Positions 46,979-56,105 are shown, numbered from the stretch's first letter. The stretch is 64,000 nucleotides of DNA from Bifidobacterium gallicum DSM 20093 = LMG 11596 (GCF_000741205.1 NZ_JGYW01000005.1:124001-188000), one strand, 5' to 3'. Translations and numbers: made by a program. Notes: generated by a model from the sequence alone, not told the origin.

Positions 46979-48307
46979 ATGAGTAATCTGATTCCCCAAA
47001 AGACCATTGATGACGCCGACGAGCTTATCTCCAAGCTGCGCGAGAGCATGACCCGACGCCAGCTGGCCGAATCGCTCGGCCTGTCCACGTCCACCGTGGA
47101 GCGTTGGGAGTCGGGCAAGGTCCAGTGCAAACCGGCCTATGTTCCCGCGTTGCAGGAGCTGTACTATGGCACCACGCACGAGACCGGCACTGACTTTCGC
47201 ACTATAGATCTGTTCGCCGGCATCGGCGGCATCCGCCGTGGCTTCGCGACCGCCGGCGGCCATGCCGTGTTCTCTTCGGAGTGGAACGAGTTCTCCACGC
47301 GCACCTACCGCACCAACTACGGGTTCGCCGAGACCATGGCCGGCGACATCACGCAGGTGGACGCGAACGACATCCCCGACTGCGACGTGGTGCTCGCCGG
47401 CTTCCCTTGCCAGCCGTTCAGTCTGGCCGGCGTCTCGAAGAAGCGCAGCCTCGGACGCGAGACCGGGTTCCGCGACAAGACGCAGGGCACCCTGTTCTTC
47501 GACGTGGCCCGCATCATCGCCGCCAAGCGTCCCGCCGCGTTCCTCCTGGAGAACGTGAAGAACCTCACCTCGCATGACCGAGGCCGCACGTTCAAGGTCA
47601 TCCTCGACGCTTTGCAGAACGAGCTCGGCTACGAGGTCCACTGGAAGGTCGTCGACGGCCAGCACTTCGTACCCCAGCATCGTGAACGCATCTACATCGT
47701 CGGATTCTGCTCCAAGACCGACTTCACATGGGACGACCTGAAGTTCCCGGATCATCAGCCGATTCTTGCCGACATCCTCCACAAGACCGACGGAACGGAG
47801 CCTTATCTGCCGTGGGATGGCGACAAGTACTTCGACTTCGAGCACCAGAAGGTACAGGACAAGTACACGCTCACTCCACGTCTGTGGCAGTACCTCCAAG
47901 ACTACAGGAAGAAGCACGAAGCCCTCGGGCATGGATTCGGCTACGGGCTCGTAACCCCGGACATGGTGTCGCGTACCCTATCCGCCCGCTACCACAAGGA
48001 CGGCAGCGAGATCCTCGTCGCCCAAGGTGACGAGCGTCCTCGCCGTCTGACGCCGCGCGAGTGCGCCCGTCTCATGGGCTACCCGGATGACTTCCGCATC
48101 CCGGTGTCGGACACACAGGCCTACCGGCAGTTCGGCAACAGCGTGGTCGTGCCCGCCATCGCCGAGGTCGCGCGCATCATGCGCCCCCACATCCTCAAAG
48201 TCATGTCCGAAGGCGACCAAGGCACGATTTTGAACGATGCAGAAAAGTCCGTGGACGAGATCCAGAAGGCGCGAGAGCTTGCCATTGCCGGAGCCGGCGA
48301 GAACTAG
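46979..48307 (+). CDS. Dcm/EcoRII-type DNA (cytosine-5) methyltransferase with N-terminal HTH
   Basis: This 442-aa enzyme has an HTH at residues 13-50 ([22 protein letters not shown]), motif [14 protein letters not shown], motif [10 protein letters not shown] with catalytic Cys144, motif VI ENVKNL, motif [15 protein letters not shown] and motif [13 protein letters not shown]. The target-recognition region ([35 protein letters not shown]) parallels E. coli Dcm closely, suggesting CCWGG or CCNGG. HTH-bearing methyltransferases of this group (EcoRII, SsoII) repress their own gene. No SD is seen; TATATT lies 8-13 nt before the ATG, so the mRNA may be leaderless. Confidence 0.92.
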   Translation: MSNLIPQKTIDDADELISKLRESMTRRQLAESLGLSTSTVERWESGKVQCKPAYVPALQELYYGTTHETGTDFRTIDLFAGIGGIRRGFATAGGHAVFSSEWNEFSTRTYRTNYGFAETMAGDITQVDANDIPDCDVVLAGFPCQPFSLAGVSKKRSLGRETGFRDKTQGTLFFDVARIIAAKRPAAFLLENVKNLTSHDRGRTFKVILDALQNELGYEVHWKVVDGQHFVPQHRERIYIVGFCSKTDFTWDDLKFPDHQPILADILHKTDGTEPYLPWDGDKYFDFEHQKVQDKYTLTPRLWQYLQDYRKKHEALGHGFGYGLVTPDMVSRTLSARYHKDGSEILVAQGDERPRRLTPRECARLMGYPDDFRIPVSDTQAYRQFGNSVVVPAIAEVARIMRPHILKVMSEGDQGTILNDAEKSVDEIQKARELAIAGAGEN

Positions 48308-48313
48308 TCCTGA

Positions 48314-48338
48314 AATGGCCGGTGTCGTGCCGGCCATT
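48314..48338 (+). terminator. Hairpin between methyltransferase and endonuclease genes
   Basis: AATGGCCGG and CCGGCCATT pair over 9 bp around a 7-nt loop, 7 nt after the methyltransferase stop. No T-run follows. It would lower read-through into the endonuclease gene, so that nuclease is made from its own promoter. Confidence 0.55.
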
Positions 48339-48366
48339 GTCCGTTGTTCGCGGGTATCGTAGTTGC

Positions 48367-49785
48367 ATGTGCGATACCCACGTCAATGAGGCCCGTCAAT
48401 GGTACGACACGGCCGACATCAGCCGAGTCAACGAACTGCTCACCAACACCGGTGCAAGCAGCATCTGGGTCAAGCGACTCGTTGCAAACAACAACTCGAA
48501 GCAGCAGGTGTATCTGGCGGGAGATCCGTCTGATCTGTCATTCCTTCCCTTGGGAGAGCCGTCATACACTCCAACCAAGTCACAGAAAAAGAAGGCCGGC
48601 AATCCAGTCATCCAGATTCCCGTGACGTGGCAGTGGGTCACGCCGAATGGTCAATTCGACGCTCCCAACGCGAAGCTCTGCTATTATCCGCAATACCCGG
48701 AAGTGCGCTTCTCCGGGTTCCTTCAAGGGTGCAAGGAAGCCCCGTCGGAATTGTTGAGCGAAACGAGGCGCGGCCATGAGGTCAACCGTTGCCTGTTCCT
48801 AGGCCCGGTGAAGAACGCGTCCGGCGAGGTCGTCCGAGTGGTGGCTCTCGTGGTCGGCGCTGACTCCCCAGCGGCGCAGTACGTGCTTGGCATGGAGACC
48901 TTCGAGGCGGGGCATCTGTGCCCGATTGTCTACCAGTCGCAACGGCAGCGTGACGAGTTCTCCGTACTCGAACAGGCCTTGGCGAATATCGTCGGCCGCA
49001 AGATTACTCCGTGGCGACTCAACAACGACGGCGCCATCGTCAGGCCATACATCGCCCCCAACGCTCCCGGTCTCACTCTGGAAGCGGAACTAGGCGTGGG
49101 TGAGAATGCCATCCCCGGGCCAGACTTCGACATCTGGGAGCTTAAAGCCATCAAACAGAAGTCCTTGGAACGCCGCTACAACCACAAAGTCACGCTCTTC
49201 ACTCCCCAGCCCGATCTTCCCGAAACAGGGCGCCTGTCCACGGTTGACTTCGTACTCAAGTATGGACATGTGCACACCATCGATGAAGACGGCAACCCGA
49301 CCAGCTACTACTTCACTTCTGGTGACATTCAGCGCGAAGGCGAGGACAAGCCAAGTGCGAAACTCGAACTAGTTCTGGAAGGCTTCACCGACGCGAAGCA
49401 CTTCGATCCCAACGGCATGATCGCCCTCTACGAGAAGGGCACAAGGAACCTTGCCGCCGGATGGTCGTACCTGAAACTGCTCGGTCACTGGCAGCGCAAG
49501 CACAACCGCGCCGCATACGTACCTTACCTGCGCGAGGACGAGGACGGCAACACCTTGGTCGAGTTCGGCCCACTCATCACCCTCGGCATCTCCACCAGCT
49601 TCGGTCTATTCCTCCAAGCGTTCAAAGACGGCAAGGCCGTCTACGACCCCGGCGACAAGGCAACCCTTGCGGGCGACAAGTGGACTCCGCATGCCCGCAG
49701 CCAGTTCCGCATCAACCTCAATGACATCGCTACCATCTATCAGGAAGTGCGCGAAGTCGATATACGAGACCCAGAAACATTCTGA
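48367..49785 (+). CDS. Type II restriction endonuclease, MvaI/BcnI-like
   Basis: From ATG 48367 the protein has 472 aa. Its centre carries LGVGENAIPGPDFDIWELKAIKQ, a PD-(D/E)xK core with Asp253, Glu258 and Lys260, followed by KVTLFTPQPD, as in MvaI/BcnI family enzymes that cut CCWGG/CCSGG as monomers. The N-terminal 190 residues (DUF-like, with SYTPTKSQKKKAGNP) are additional. No SD is visible. Placement directly after a Dcm-like methyltransferase supports a CCNGG-type specificity; the exact site is not determined. Confidence 0.78.
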   Translation: MCDTHVNEARQWYDTADISRVNELLTNTGASSIWVKRLVANNNSKQQVYLAGDPSDLSFLPLGEPSYTPTKSQKKKAGNPVIQIPVTWQWVTPNGQFDAPNAKLCYYPQYPEVRFSGFLQGCKEAPSELLSETRRGHEVNRCLFLGPVKNASGEVVRVVALVVGADSPAAQYVLGMETFEAGHLCPIVYQSQRQRDEFSVLEQALANIVGRKITPWRLNNDGAIVRPYIAPNAPGLTLEAELGVGENAIPGPDFDIWELKAIKQKSLERRYNHKVTLFTPQPDLPETGRLSTVDFVLKYGHVHTIDEDGNPTSYYFTSGDIQREGEDKPSAKLELVLEGFTDAKHFDPNGMIALYEKGTRNLAAGWSYLKLLGHWQRKHNRAAYVPYLREDEDGNTLVEFGPLITLGISTSFGLFLQAFKDGKAVYDPGDKATLAGDKWTPHARSQFRINLNDIATIYQEVREVDIRDPETF

Positions 49786-49822
49786 TTTAATGAAGACAAG
49801 TCACTTTTGATGAGAAGAAAGG

Positions 49823-50386
49823 ATGAGAAAGAAGACAGCGGCTGTTGTCCTAAGTATTCTGACAGTTGTGTCGCTCGCTGCTTGCGGCGGCACGGACACT
49901 AAGGCGGATTCGTCATCCAAAGACAGCCCAAACCAATTCTTCGTCTAGCGCCGAGGCGCAGCCTCTGGCTAGCGGGTTGTCGGGAACGTGCACGGGGGAC
50001 AACGACCATCTACAGAGCGTCACTTTGAGCACAATGGGACAATACTCAGCGTGGAGATTCCTAATCCGCTAATGGACGCCAATGAGTCCGTGATGTATTC
50101 AATCATGTTCACCGATTCGGAAACTGGGTATATGACTCAAGCGGGCTTCAAAAACGTATTCTCGACGAATGAGTATTCGCGGTTCGTTTTTGACATGAAT
50201 ACCTCCGAGCAAAAGAACTATCCGGGAACCTTTGCTTCAGATTTCACGACTGAAAAGTTCTCCACCAACCTGCCCGATCCGGCCATAAAGGGTGGGAAAG
50301 GCACAAAATGGACCGCCACTTTGACCGTGGATGGAGAAGATGTGGCGACTTGTCCTAGCGATGGCAGTGAAGCCACACTTGAATAG
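49823..50386 (+). pseudogene. Lipoprotein gene with two compensating frameshifts
   Basis: The start at 49823 gives a signal peptide ending in a lipobox (LTVVSLAACGGTD, Cys as the lipid site). The frame ends at TAG 49946, while the second frame carries on as SSSSAEAQPLASGLSGTCTGDND, and the first frame resumes as TILSVEIPNPLMDANESVMYSIMFTDSETGY to 50386. Joined, this is a secreted lipoprotein of about 185 aa. Phage-borne lipoproteins often act in superinfection exclusion; here that is only a guess. Confidence 0.7.
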
Positions 50387-50467
50387 CCTCAACCGTCTGA
50401 TGCGCACGCAAGTGGCATGAGGTGCTGTTCCCCAGTCATCGGGGAGTCCCGGCCTAATCTCTGTAGT

Positions 50468-50500
50468 CTGAATCGTATCTGAGGCTCAGACGCGATTCAG
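50468..50500. repeat. Inverted repeat near the right attachment repeat
   Basis: CTGAATCG and CGATTCAG pair over 8 bp with an inner CTGA/TCAG pair. Further GAATC-containing motifs occur between 50540 and 50620 (CGAATC several times). Such sequences next to an attachment site could be integrase arm-binding sites, but the integrase is gone. Confidence 0.4.
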
Positions 50501-50634
50501 ACACGATGACCCCTGAGAACGGCGAAATCAGTGGTAATCAACGAATCTGGCGAAGGTAACAGAACCGACGTCATTGCAACGAAAACGCACCTAACGAATC
50601 TCACAGAAACCAGCGAATCAACCCTTCAAACTAG

Positions 50635-50880
50635 CAAGGGGTCGCGGGTTCAAATCCCGCCGGCCCGACTTGGAACGTTGGAATTCCAACGGTTTTCACA
50701 AGTCGGTATATTGTTTGAAATCAGTTAGCGGAACGATTCGGAACAACGGCGGCTTTCTTGTGGTCTTTCCTCAGTCATGAACGGGTCACGCGCTGCATTA
50801 ATCCCCACTAATATTCTTTACGACAGATGACACAAAAAACATCCCTCCCTTGCTATAATAGGAAGAGGCGTTTTTCACAT
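50635..50880 (+). repeat. Right 246-bp direct repeat with tRNA-Pro 3' half
   Basis: It contains the tRNA-Pro 3' half (not a complete tRNA) and about 210 bp matching the left copy, including the palindrome after the tRNA. Near its end it has TTGCTATAATAGG, a better -10 (TATAAT) than the left copy. It marks the right island border. Confidence 0.95.
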
Positions 50881-50888
50881 TTTCCTAT

Positions 50889-51134
50889 TTGAGTAAGCTT
50901 CAGGAACGTACGTATTTGGACACCAGTACTCTCACATTGCTTGCAGCACTATTAGCGACTGGATTAACTGTCGATGAGATGAGACCATGGATTTATCCTC
51001 ATCTTTGTACCCATGCGTACAGCTTCTTGGGGTTCGAAGGTGCTCTGGAGTCGGTTGATCGATTGAAATCGGGACAGAGCATGCCTTATCTCAAGGAATT
51101 GCTGGGAAGGATTGATCATGCCGTCAGTGCTTGA
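50889..51134 (+). CDS. Unrecognised 81-aa reading frame right of the island
   Basis: The frame (first codon TTG 50889) begins 9 bp after the right repeat, without an SD, so the gene may be cut at its 5' end by the attachment event. The sequence is protein-like (TYLDTSTLTLLAALLATGLTVDEM, ESVDRLKSGQSMPYLKELLGRID) and overlaps the next frame by 17 nt. No family recognised. It could also be an accidental open frame. Confidence 0.4.
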   Translation: MSKLQERTYLDTSTLTLLAALLATGLTVDEMRPWIYPHLCTHAYSFLGFEGALESVDRLKSGQSMPYLKELLGRIDHAVSA

Positions 51135-51708
51135 CATGATGGTTCATGATTTGCGAATTCCGCGGCTACCCTAGGAGCGGGACTCGACGCTGGTCAATCA
51201 TGCCGTATTCACATCATTACGGTTCTGGATGCAAGCCATTTGTATTGATGACGGATACGGTGGCACCTTGGGTGTTATTCAAGATAGTGCCGAGCATAAA
51301 GTCCTGCAATGGATTGATTCAATGTCCTCATTGTATCCATCTGTCGCCACCATAATGAATAAGCCATTAGTTCATACATATTGCAATGCATTGATTACTG
51401 TGGGTGATATAGTCCAAACCTCTGATCACACGTTACGCTGCACTGCACCACATTCGGAAAACATAACGCCTACACTGCGCACCACACTAGGATTCGCCGA
51501 CCCCACTGCCAATCGTGACGATTGCGCCATAGTATCGGGGTCATTGTTCTTATACGACACTCATTACAACTCCACCATACCGATTACCGAACAATATGAA
51601 CTACGATCGATACCTCCCAATCTTCAAATCAGCATCATAGGCATTTGTCTGACGCTTGGCTCATGTTGTGCAGCTGGCCATTGCAAGTGGATGGGAAGCA
51701 GATATTGA
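51118..51708 (+). pseudogene. Unrecognised gene interrupted by a TAG codon
   Basis: ATG 51118 overlaps the end of the previous frame. After 18 codons (MPSVLDMMVHDLRIPRLP) there is TAG at 51172-51174, then the same frame runs on to 51708 (STLVNHAVFTSLRFWMQAICIDDGYGG, IGICLTLGSCCAAGH). One base change would restore a 196-aa protein. Two overlapping genes next to a mobile border suggest a small accessory or toxin-antitoxin-like pair, unproven. Confidence 0.4.
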
Positions 51709-51842
51709 TGACTTATCGCGGGCTGCCGGAATCGTGGGCAATGAAAGTTAATCGGAATCCCCTCCCTGCATAAACTCATAGGTCGTGTAACTAGTTCTTC
51801 TTATTCTAGTACAATCTAGCATTCTGTGATACATTAGAGAGT

Positions 51843-52442
51843 ATGAATCTTTCGGAATACGCACGCAAGCACGGCATTCAGTACCGTGCGGCTTGGAACC
51901 GCTACAAGGCGGGAAAAATCAAGGGTGCGTATCAGGACGAGGTGGGACACATCATCATCCCCGACCCGGAAGAAAACATGCTCATGGACGCGGCTGTGTA
52001 CTCCCGCGTCCCAGACGGTCCCAAACGGCACACCCGGCTTGCCGCACAGCAGGAGCGTGTGGAGCGGTGGGCGGTAAAGAACGGCTACCGCGTCGCCGTG
52101 TCCGTTGCGGAGGTCGGTTCCGGTGTGAACGACAAACGCCGCAAGCTCACCGCGTTGCTCAAGCGTGATGACTGGGGCACGCTGATTGTCGAACACAAGG
52201 ACAGGCTTACCCGGTTCGGTTTCAACTGGTTCAGGCTGTTTCTCGAACAGCGGGGGCGGCGCATTGTCGTCGTCAACGAGAACGACAACGACCGTGCCGA
52301 CCTCGTGGCCGACCTCATTGCCATCATCTATTCGTTCTGCGCCCGCCTATATGGACAGCGCCGTAGCGAGCACGCCAAGAAGATGACGCGGGTGGTTGAA
52401 CAGGCCGAAGCGGAACGCAACGGCGAGGTGAACCATGAGTAG
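51843..52442 (+). CDS. tnpA: IS607-type serine recombinase (TnpA)
   Basis: This 199-aa protein has a MerR-like N-terminal DNA-binding helix set (MNLSEYARKHGIQYRAAWNRYKAGKIKG) followed by the serine-recombinase core with catalytic Ser in AVYSRVPDG and the conserved VEHKDRLTRFGF. IS607 transposases place the DNA-binding domain before the catalytic domain, as here. Its stop overlaps the tnpB start by 8 nt. Confidence 0.9.
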   Translation: MNLSEYARKHGIQYRAAWNRYKAGKIKGAYQDEVGHIIIPDPEENMLMDAAVYSRVPDGPKRHTRLAAQQERVERWAVKNGYRVAVSVAEVGSGVNDKRRKLTALLKRDDWGTLIVEHKDRLTRFGFNWFRLFLEQRGRRIVVVNENDNDRADLVADLIAIIYSFCARLYGQRRSEHAKKMTRVVEQAEAERNGEVNHE

Positions 52443-53880
52443 CAAACCCGGCACCATATACTCTGCCTACCACACCTCGCAATGGGCAACCAAAACCAAG
52501 GTGAACGCCATCGTCGCAATGCTCCCCCTCTGGCAAGACGGGTTGAAGACCGTCGCCGCCATGTGGCAACGCGAATGGCATACCACCGGCAAGCTTCCGC
52601 GCTGGATTGACACGAAACCGCTGGGTGGCGGATTGTCCCAGCGACAGTGGGATTCCGTGTCCCGCCAGTACCGTGGCATGTTGGTATCGTGGATGGAACT
52701 GGCCGAGAACAGGTTCCGCGGTATCGTGCGCGACAGCACGCTCGATGAACCGCTGAAAATCGAGTTGTTCCGCATCGACCTCAAGCACGCATGGTACGAA
52801 CCCGGAGACGATGAAGCCCATTGGCTTGCACGTCGGATCATGAAGCGCGTCCGTCATGTCATGCGACTGCCCGACCCAGCGCATTGCCGCACCATGTCCT
52901 TGGACGGGAAAATCGCCGTCATCGAACAGCCGCATACCGCCACCCGGTTCCGCTACTGGGCGCGAATCAGCACACTCGAAAAAGACCGTCCCGTCCGTAT
53001 CCCCCTGAATACCGACCCCCGCATGGAGGAACATCTCGCCAACGGCACGGAAACACTTGCGAACCACCTGCAACTGCAAGTCACTGGAAACGGTAAGCTT
53101 GTCCCGCACCTGCTCACCACCCGACCCGAAACCAATCCCCGCGAGGACGGGGACGTGCTCGGACTGGATTGGGGCATGTGTTCACTGTTCGCCACGTCCG
53201 AAGGCCGGGTGCACGGCTTGAAACTCTACGCATGGCTCAAAAAACGCGACGAAGAACTCGTTAACCTCACGAAGGCGCTACAGGCATCCGGTATCAAACC
53301 ATCCCGGTCGAAACGCTACCGCAACCTCAACCGACGCATACGTAACTACGTGGCCAACGAAACCAACCGCGTCCTCAATCTCATAGCCGACGAACAGGTA
53401 CGTGAACTCGTGGTCGAAGACCTCGACTTCCGCTCCCCACGGCTCGGCAAGGACATGAACCGTCTCGTATCCCGCGCCGGACGCAACGCCGTCAACCAGA
53501 AACTCAAGGCACTCAAGGAACGCGAAGGCATCACCATCACCAAGGTGAACCCCGCCTACACCTCACAGACCTGCCCCTCGTGCGGGTGCGTGGACAAACG
53601 CAACCGCACCAAACAAAGCGTCTTCCACTGCGTGTGCTGTGGAAGAACCGGGCAAGCCGACATTATCGCCAGCCGCAACATACTCGCGCGACGTTCACGC
53701 AAGGATGGATGGCGACGTATCAGCAAAACCCAAGTCCGGGAACAGCTCGCTCAGGAGCATTCCCAGCGACGACACCGGCACGGCAACAAATGCCAAGCCG
53801 GAACGCCGACAACGAGTACGGCTACCGCACACACCCACCCCGCTCCTGCGGGGCGCATTGGCGGTCAAGAAAACCGATAG
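52435..53880 (+). CDS. tnpB: TnpB RNA-guided nuclease of the IS607 element
   Basis: This 481-aa protein has the RuvC-like triad Asp in LGLDWGMC, Glu in LVVEDLDF and Asp in GQADIIASRNI, and the zinc ribbon CPSCGCVDKRN ... CVCCGR. TnpB cuts DNA guided by an RNA transcribed from the element's 3' end and favours element retention. All catalytic residues are present, so it may be active. Its first codons overlap tnpA. Confidence 0.9.
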   Translation: MSSKPGTIYSAYHTSQWATKTKVNAIVAMLPLWQDGLKTVAAMWQREWHTTGKLPRWIDTKPLGGGLSQRQWDSVSRQYRGMLVSWMELAENRFRGIVRDSTLDEPLKIELFRIDLKHAWYEPGDDEAHWLARRIMKRVRHVMRLPDPAHCRTMSLDGKIAVIEQPHTATRFRYWARISTLEKDRPVRIPLNTDPRMEEHLANGTETLANHLQLQVTGNGKLVPHLLTTRPETNPREDGDVLGLDWGMCSLFATSEGRVHGLKLYAWLKKRDEELVNLTKALQASGIKPSRSKRYRNLNRRIRNYVANETNRVLNLIADEQVRELVVEDLDFRSPRLGKDMNRLVSRAGRNAVNQKLKALKEREGITITKVNPAYTSQTCPSCGCVDKRNRTKQSVFHCVCCGRTGQADIIASRNILARRSRKDGWRRISKTQVREQLAQEHSQRRHRHGNKCQAGTPTTSTATAHTHPAPAGRIGGQENR

Positions 53881-53900
53881 TCATAAAAATACTCTCGATT
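53770..53900 (+). ncRNA. Possible omega/re-RNA at the tnpB 3' end
   Basis: TnpB guide RNAs overlap the end of the gene and run past it. A clean hairpin CCCCGC-TCCT-GCGGGG lies at 53838-53853 within the last tnpB codons, and GCCG/CGGC pairing lies before it. The RNA end, which defines the guide, cannot be placed without the element border; limits given are approximate. Confidence 0.3.
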
Positions 53901-53985
53901 TTCATACTCTAGATAGGCAATGCATATGCCTCACATATAAGCGCAATATCATAATGTTTGTCTTGCGCTGGTTAAGCTTATTAAT

Positions 53986-54020
53986 ATAGCGACCCATGCA
54001 GGACCTGCACAGGTCGCTAT
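53986..54020 (-). terminator. Terminator of the minus-strand SDR gene
   Basis: ATAGCGACC and GGTCGCTAT form a 9-bp stem. On the minus strand it follows the SDR stop by about 22 nt and is followed by ATTAATAAGC, which is only moderately T-rich. Confidence 0.6.
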
Positions 54021-54042
54021 GCATCAGCAACTGTATCGCCAA

Positions 54043-54678
54043 TCAGACTTGTGCCACGGCTTCAGCAATCGGGATATCACCATTGGACATCATGATGATC
54101 TTGCGATATGTGTTCGGCTTGTCCAACACGGCGGCGAGCACTGCGGCCACGTCGCCGATGCTATTGGTTGTGGAGTGCTGCACGCCGAACGCAACTTTGC
54201 CTGTGGCCGGCTCTTCCACCAGATTGCATGGCTGCACAATCGTATAGTTCAAATCCGTGCGCGTCATGAGCCACTGGTCGGCGAAGAACTTTGCGATATT
54301 GTAATTGGTGATGTTGCGCAAATTCGGGTCATCCCATTTGCTCGGCTCATCAGCGAACATGGAACTTAACAGAATGAACCGTTTGATGCCCACCTGCTGG
54401 ACGGCCATCATGAGCTTGACCGCGCCGAACGCATCAGTCTGCAACAAATCCTTGCCACGCGATCCGGCAACGAAATAGACAGCGTCAACCCCATGAAGGT
54501 CTTCAGCCAACTGTTCCACTGGCGCATGAAGATCAAGCGTCATAGCAGTGACATGGTCCTGTCCCGCGAATTGTTCAGGATGGCGCGACGCGGCCACCAC
54601 GTCATTGCCTTGCTCAACAAGGTCACGTGTCAACAACGTGCCCACACGACCTGATGCCCCTGCCACAAATACTCGCAT
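54043..54678 (-). CDS. NAD(P)-binding protein, atypical SDR (NmrA/YwnB-like)
   Basis: This 211-aa Rossmann-fold protein starts at 54678 behind AAGGAGGAG. The nucleotide motif VAGASGRVGTLLTRDL is at residues 5-20, followed by YFVAGSRGKDLL and NYNIAKFFADQWLM (Tyr/Lys position modified). Such proteins are NADPH-dependent reductases or redox-sensing regulators. Gene is monocistronic; substrate unknown. Confidence 0.8.
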   Translation of the reverse strand: MRVFVAGASGRVGTLLTRDLVEQGNDVVAASRHPEQFAGQDHVTAMTLDLHAPVEQLAEDLHGVDAVYFVAGSRGKDLLQTDAFGAVKLMMAVQQVGIKRFILLSSMFADEPSKWDDPNLRNITNYNIAKFFADQWLMTRTDLNYTIVQPCNLVEEPATGKVAFGVQHSTTNSIGDVAAVLAAVLDKPNTYRKIIMMSNGDIPIAEAVAQV

Positions 54679-55056
54679 ATACTCCTCCTTGACCATAAGC
54701 CCATATGCAACAGCTAAGGATGCAGCCACTACCGGTGTACCCTGCCCACCATCTCCGCGCAATCCGCCGTCGCCAGACTAGTGAAGCGCGAGAACAACGT
54801 CTCACGCATAGATGCTTCCACTCTACATTCCACTATTTTCCCCATCGCGAACCCCCCTCAACAAACAAGGCGGCATCTGCCTTGCAAAGTAACAACAGTG
54901 CCAACAATCCCACTATATGGAATCAATGTTCACCACTAGGCAAGATGACCGATAGAACAACCATATCGCAGCATGCTGTTCATAGAATATGGCCAACCCA
55001 ACTATCACACGACATAACGCCATAGACACCAACCACACCACAGAACGGGAGCACGC
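54679..55056. other. Intergenic region between SDR gene and ldh
   Basis: 378 bp that should contain the divergent promoters of both genes. Apart from the SD sequences (AAGGAGGAG on minus, GGGAG before ldh on plus) I see no gene, repeat or clear operator. Confidence 0.35.
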
Positions 55057-56028
55057 ATGGGAACAGTCACCAGCATCGGCATCATCGGCATGGGCCACGT
55101 CGGCGCACATGTAGCCAACAGCCTCATCTTGCAAGGCATCGCCGATGAACTCATCATGACCGACATCTGCTCGGGCGAACACAGCAAACAAGCCAAACTT
55201 GACGCTGAAGTGCAAGACCTGGGCGACTCGTTGGCATTCTGCCCGCACAACGTGGCATTGGTCAACGCCGGCGAAGACTATGCGCAACTCGCCCAATGCG
55301 ACATCATCGTCAACGCCGCAGGAGATGTACAACGCTCCGCCATCGACCGCGACGGCGAACTGTTCTACACGACCGATACGGCAAAACGCTTCATCGAACC
55401 CATCACCAACGCCGGATTCCAAGGCATCTGGGTCACGATCGCCAACCCGTGCGACGTGGTCGCCACAGAAATCTGGAAAATCTCCGGCATTGATGCCAAC
55501 CGCGTCATCGGCACGGGCACAGCCCTCGACTCAAGCCGGTTGAAATATGCACTGTCCCGCGTTACCGGATATGACCAGCATTCCATATGCGCCTACATGC
55601 TTGGCGAACATGGCGCCAGCATGTTCGCTGCCTGGAGCACCGTCAACATTGGCGGCAAACCATTGGCGCAACTGCAAGCCGAGCAGCCTGAACGATTCGC
55701 CATGGCGCTTGCCGAAATTGAAGATCTGGCACGTCAAGGCGGCTACAAAACCTACGCCGGCAAGCAGTGCACCGAATTCGCCGTAGCCGACGCGGCCGCA
55801 CGCATCGTACGCGCCATCGTGTCCAACGAGCATTACATCACGCCATGCTCCACACTGATGACCGGCCAATACGGTGAGAGCGGCCTGTTCACGTCACTGC
55901 CGTGCGTCATTGGCGCCGATGGTGTAGAAGAGGTCATGCACTTGGATTTGACCGATGAGGAAATCGACAAATTCCATGCTAGCTGCGCCCACGTGCGCGA
56001 CAACTTGACGCGCGTAGGTTTGGCATAA
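55057..56028 (+). CDS. L-lactate/2-hydroxyacid dehydrogenase family protein
   Basis: This 323-aa NAD-dependent enzyme has the dinucleotide motif IGMGHVGAHVA, the active-site Arg in DSSRLKYALS and catalytic His in LGEHGASM. The mobile-loop segment AAGDVQRSAI differs from the classical ldh loop and resembles L-2-hydroxyisocaproate dehydrogenases, so the natural substrate may be a branched 2-oxo acid as well as pyruvate. GGGAG precedes the start. It runs towards the cmk-der gene and ends at a shared terminator. Confidence 0.82.
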   Translation: MGTVTSIGIIGMGHVGAHVANSLILQGIADELIMTDICSGEHSKQAKLDAEVQDLGDSLAFCPHNVALVNAGEDYAQLAQCDIIVNAAGDVQRSAIDRDGELFYTTDTAKRFIEPITNAGFQGIWVTIANPCDVVATEIWKISGIDANRVIGTGTALDSSRLKYALSRVTGYDQHSICAYMLGEHGASMFAAWSTVNIGGKPLAQLQAEQPERFAMALAEIEDLARQGGYKTYAGKQCTEFAVADAAARIVRAIVSNEHYITPCSTLMTGQYGESGLFTSLPCVIGADGVEEVMHLDLTDEEIDKFHASCAHVRDNLTRVGLA

Positions 56029-56105
56029 CCTAGGCAAGGACTTCACTGCATCCGCCAGGCAACCATTGGGTTGCGCAGGAACCCCAACACCATTGCCGCC
56101 AATCA

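Larger units (their letters stand above)
51843..53900 (+). mobile_element. IS607-family element (tnpA serine recombinase + tnpB)
   Basis: The overlapping tnpA-tnpB pair is the IS607 arrangement. IS607 ends have no inverted repeats and insertions leave no target duplication, so the limits cannot be fixed from one copy; the coding span is given with a small 3' allowance. It sits about 960 bp outside the right island repeat, in a stretch without core genes. Confidence 0.85.

Noticed and set aside
46952-47932. 326-aa minus-strand frame opposite the methyltransferase
   Set aside because: The plus strand encodes all C5 methyltransferase motifs; the antisense frame is a shadow.
50440-50460. CCCC-AGTCAT-CGGGG hairpin resembling a CRISPR repeat
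   Set aside because: It occurs once, with no spaced copies and no cas genes in the window.
50635-50668. Second tRNA-Pro
   Set aside because: Only the 3' half (from the anticodon stem) is present; the 5' acceptor and D arm are replaced by unrelated sequence, so this is an attachment remnant.
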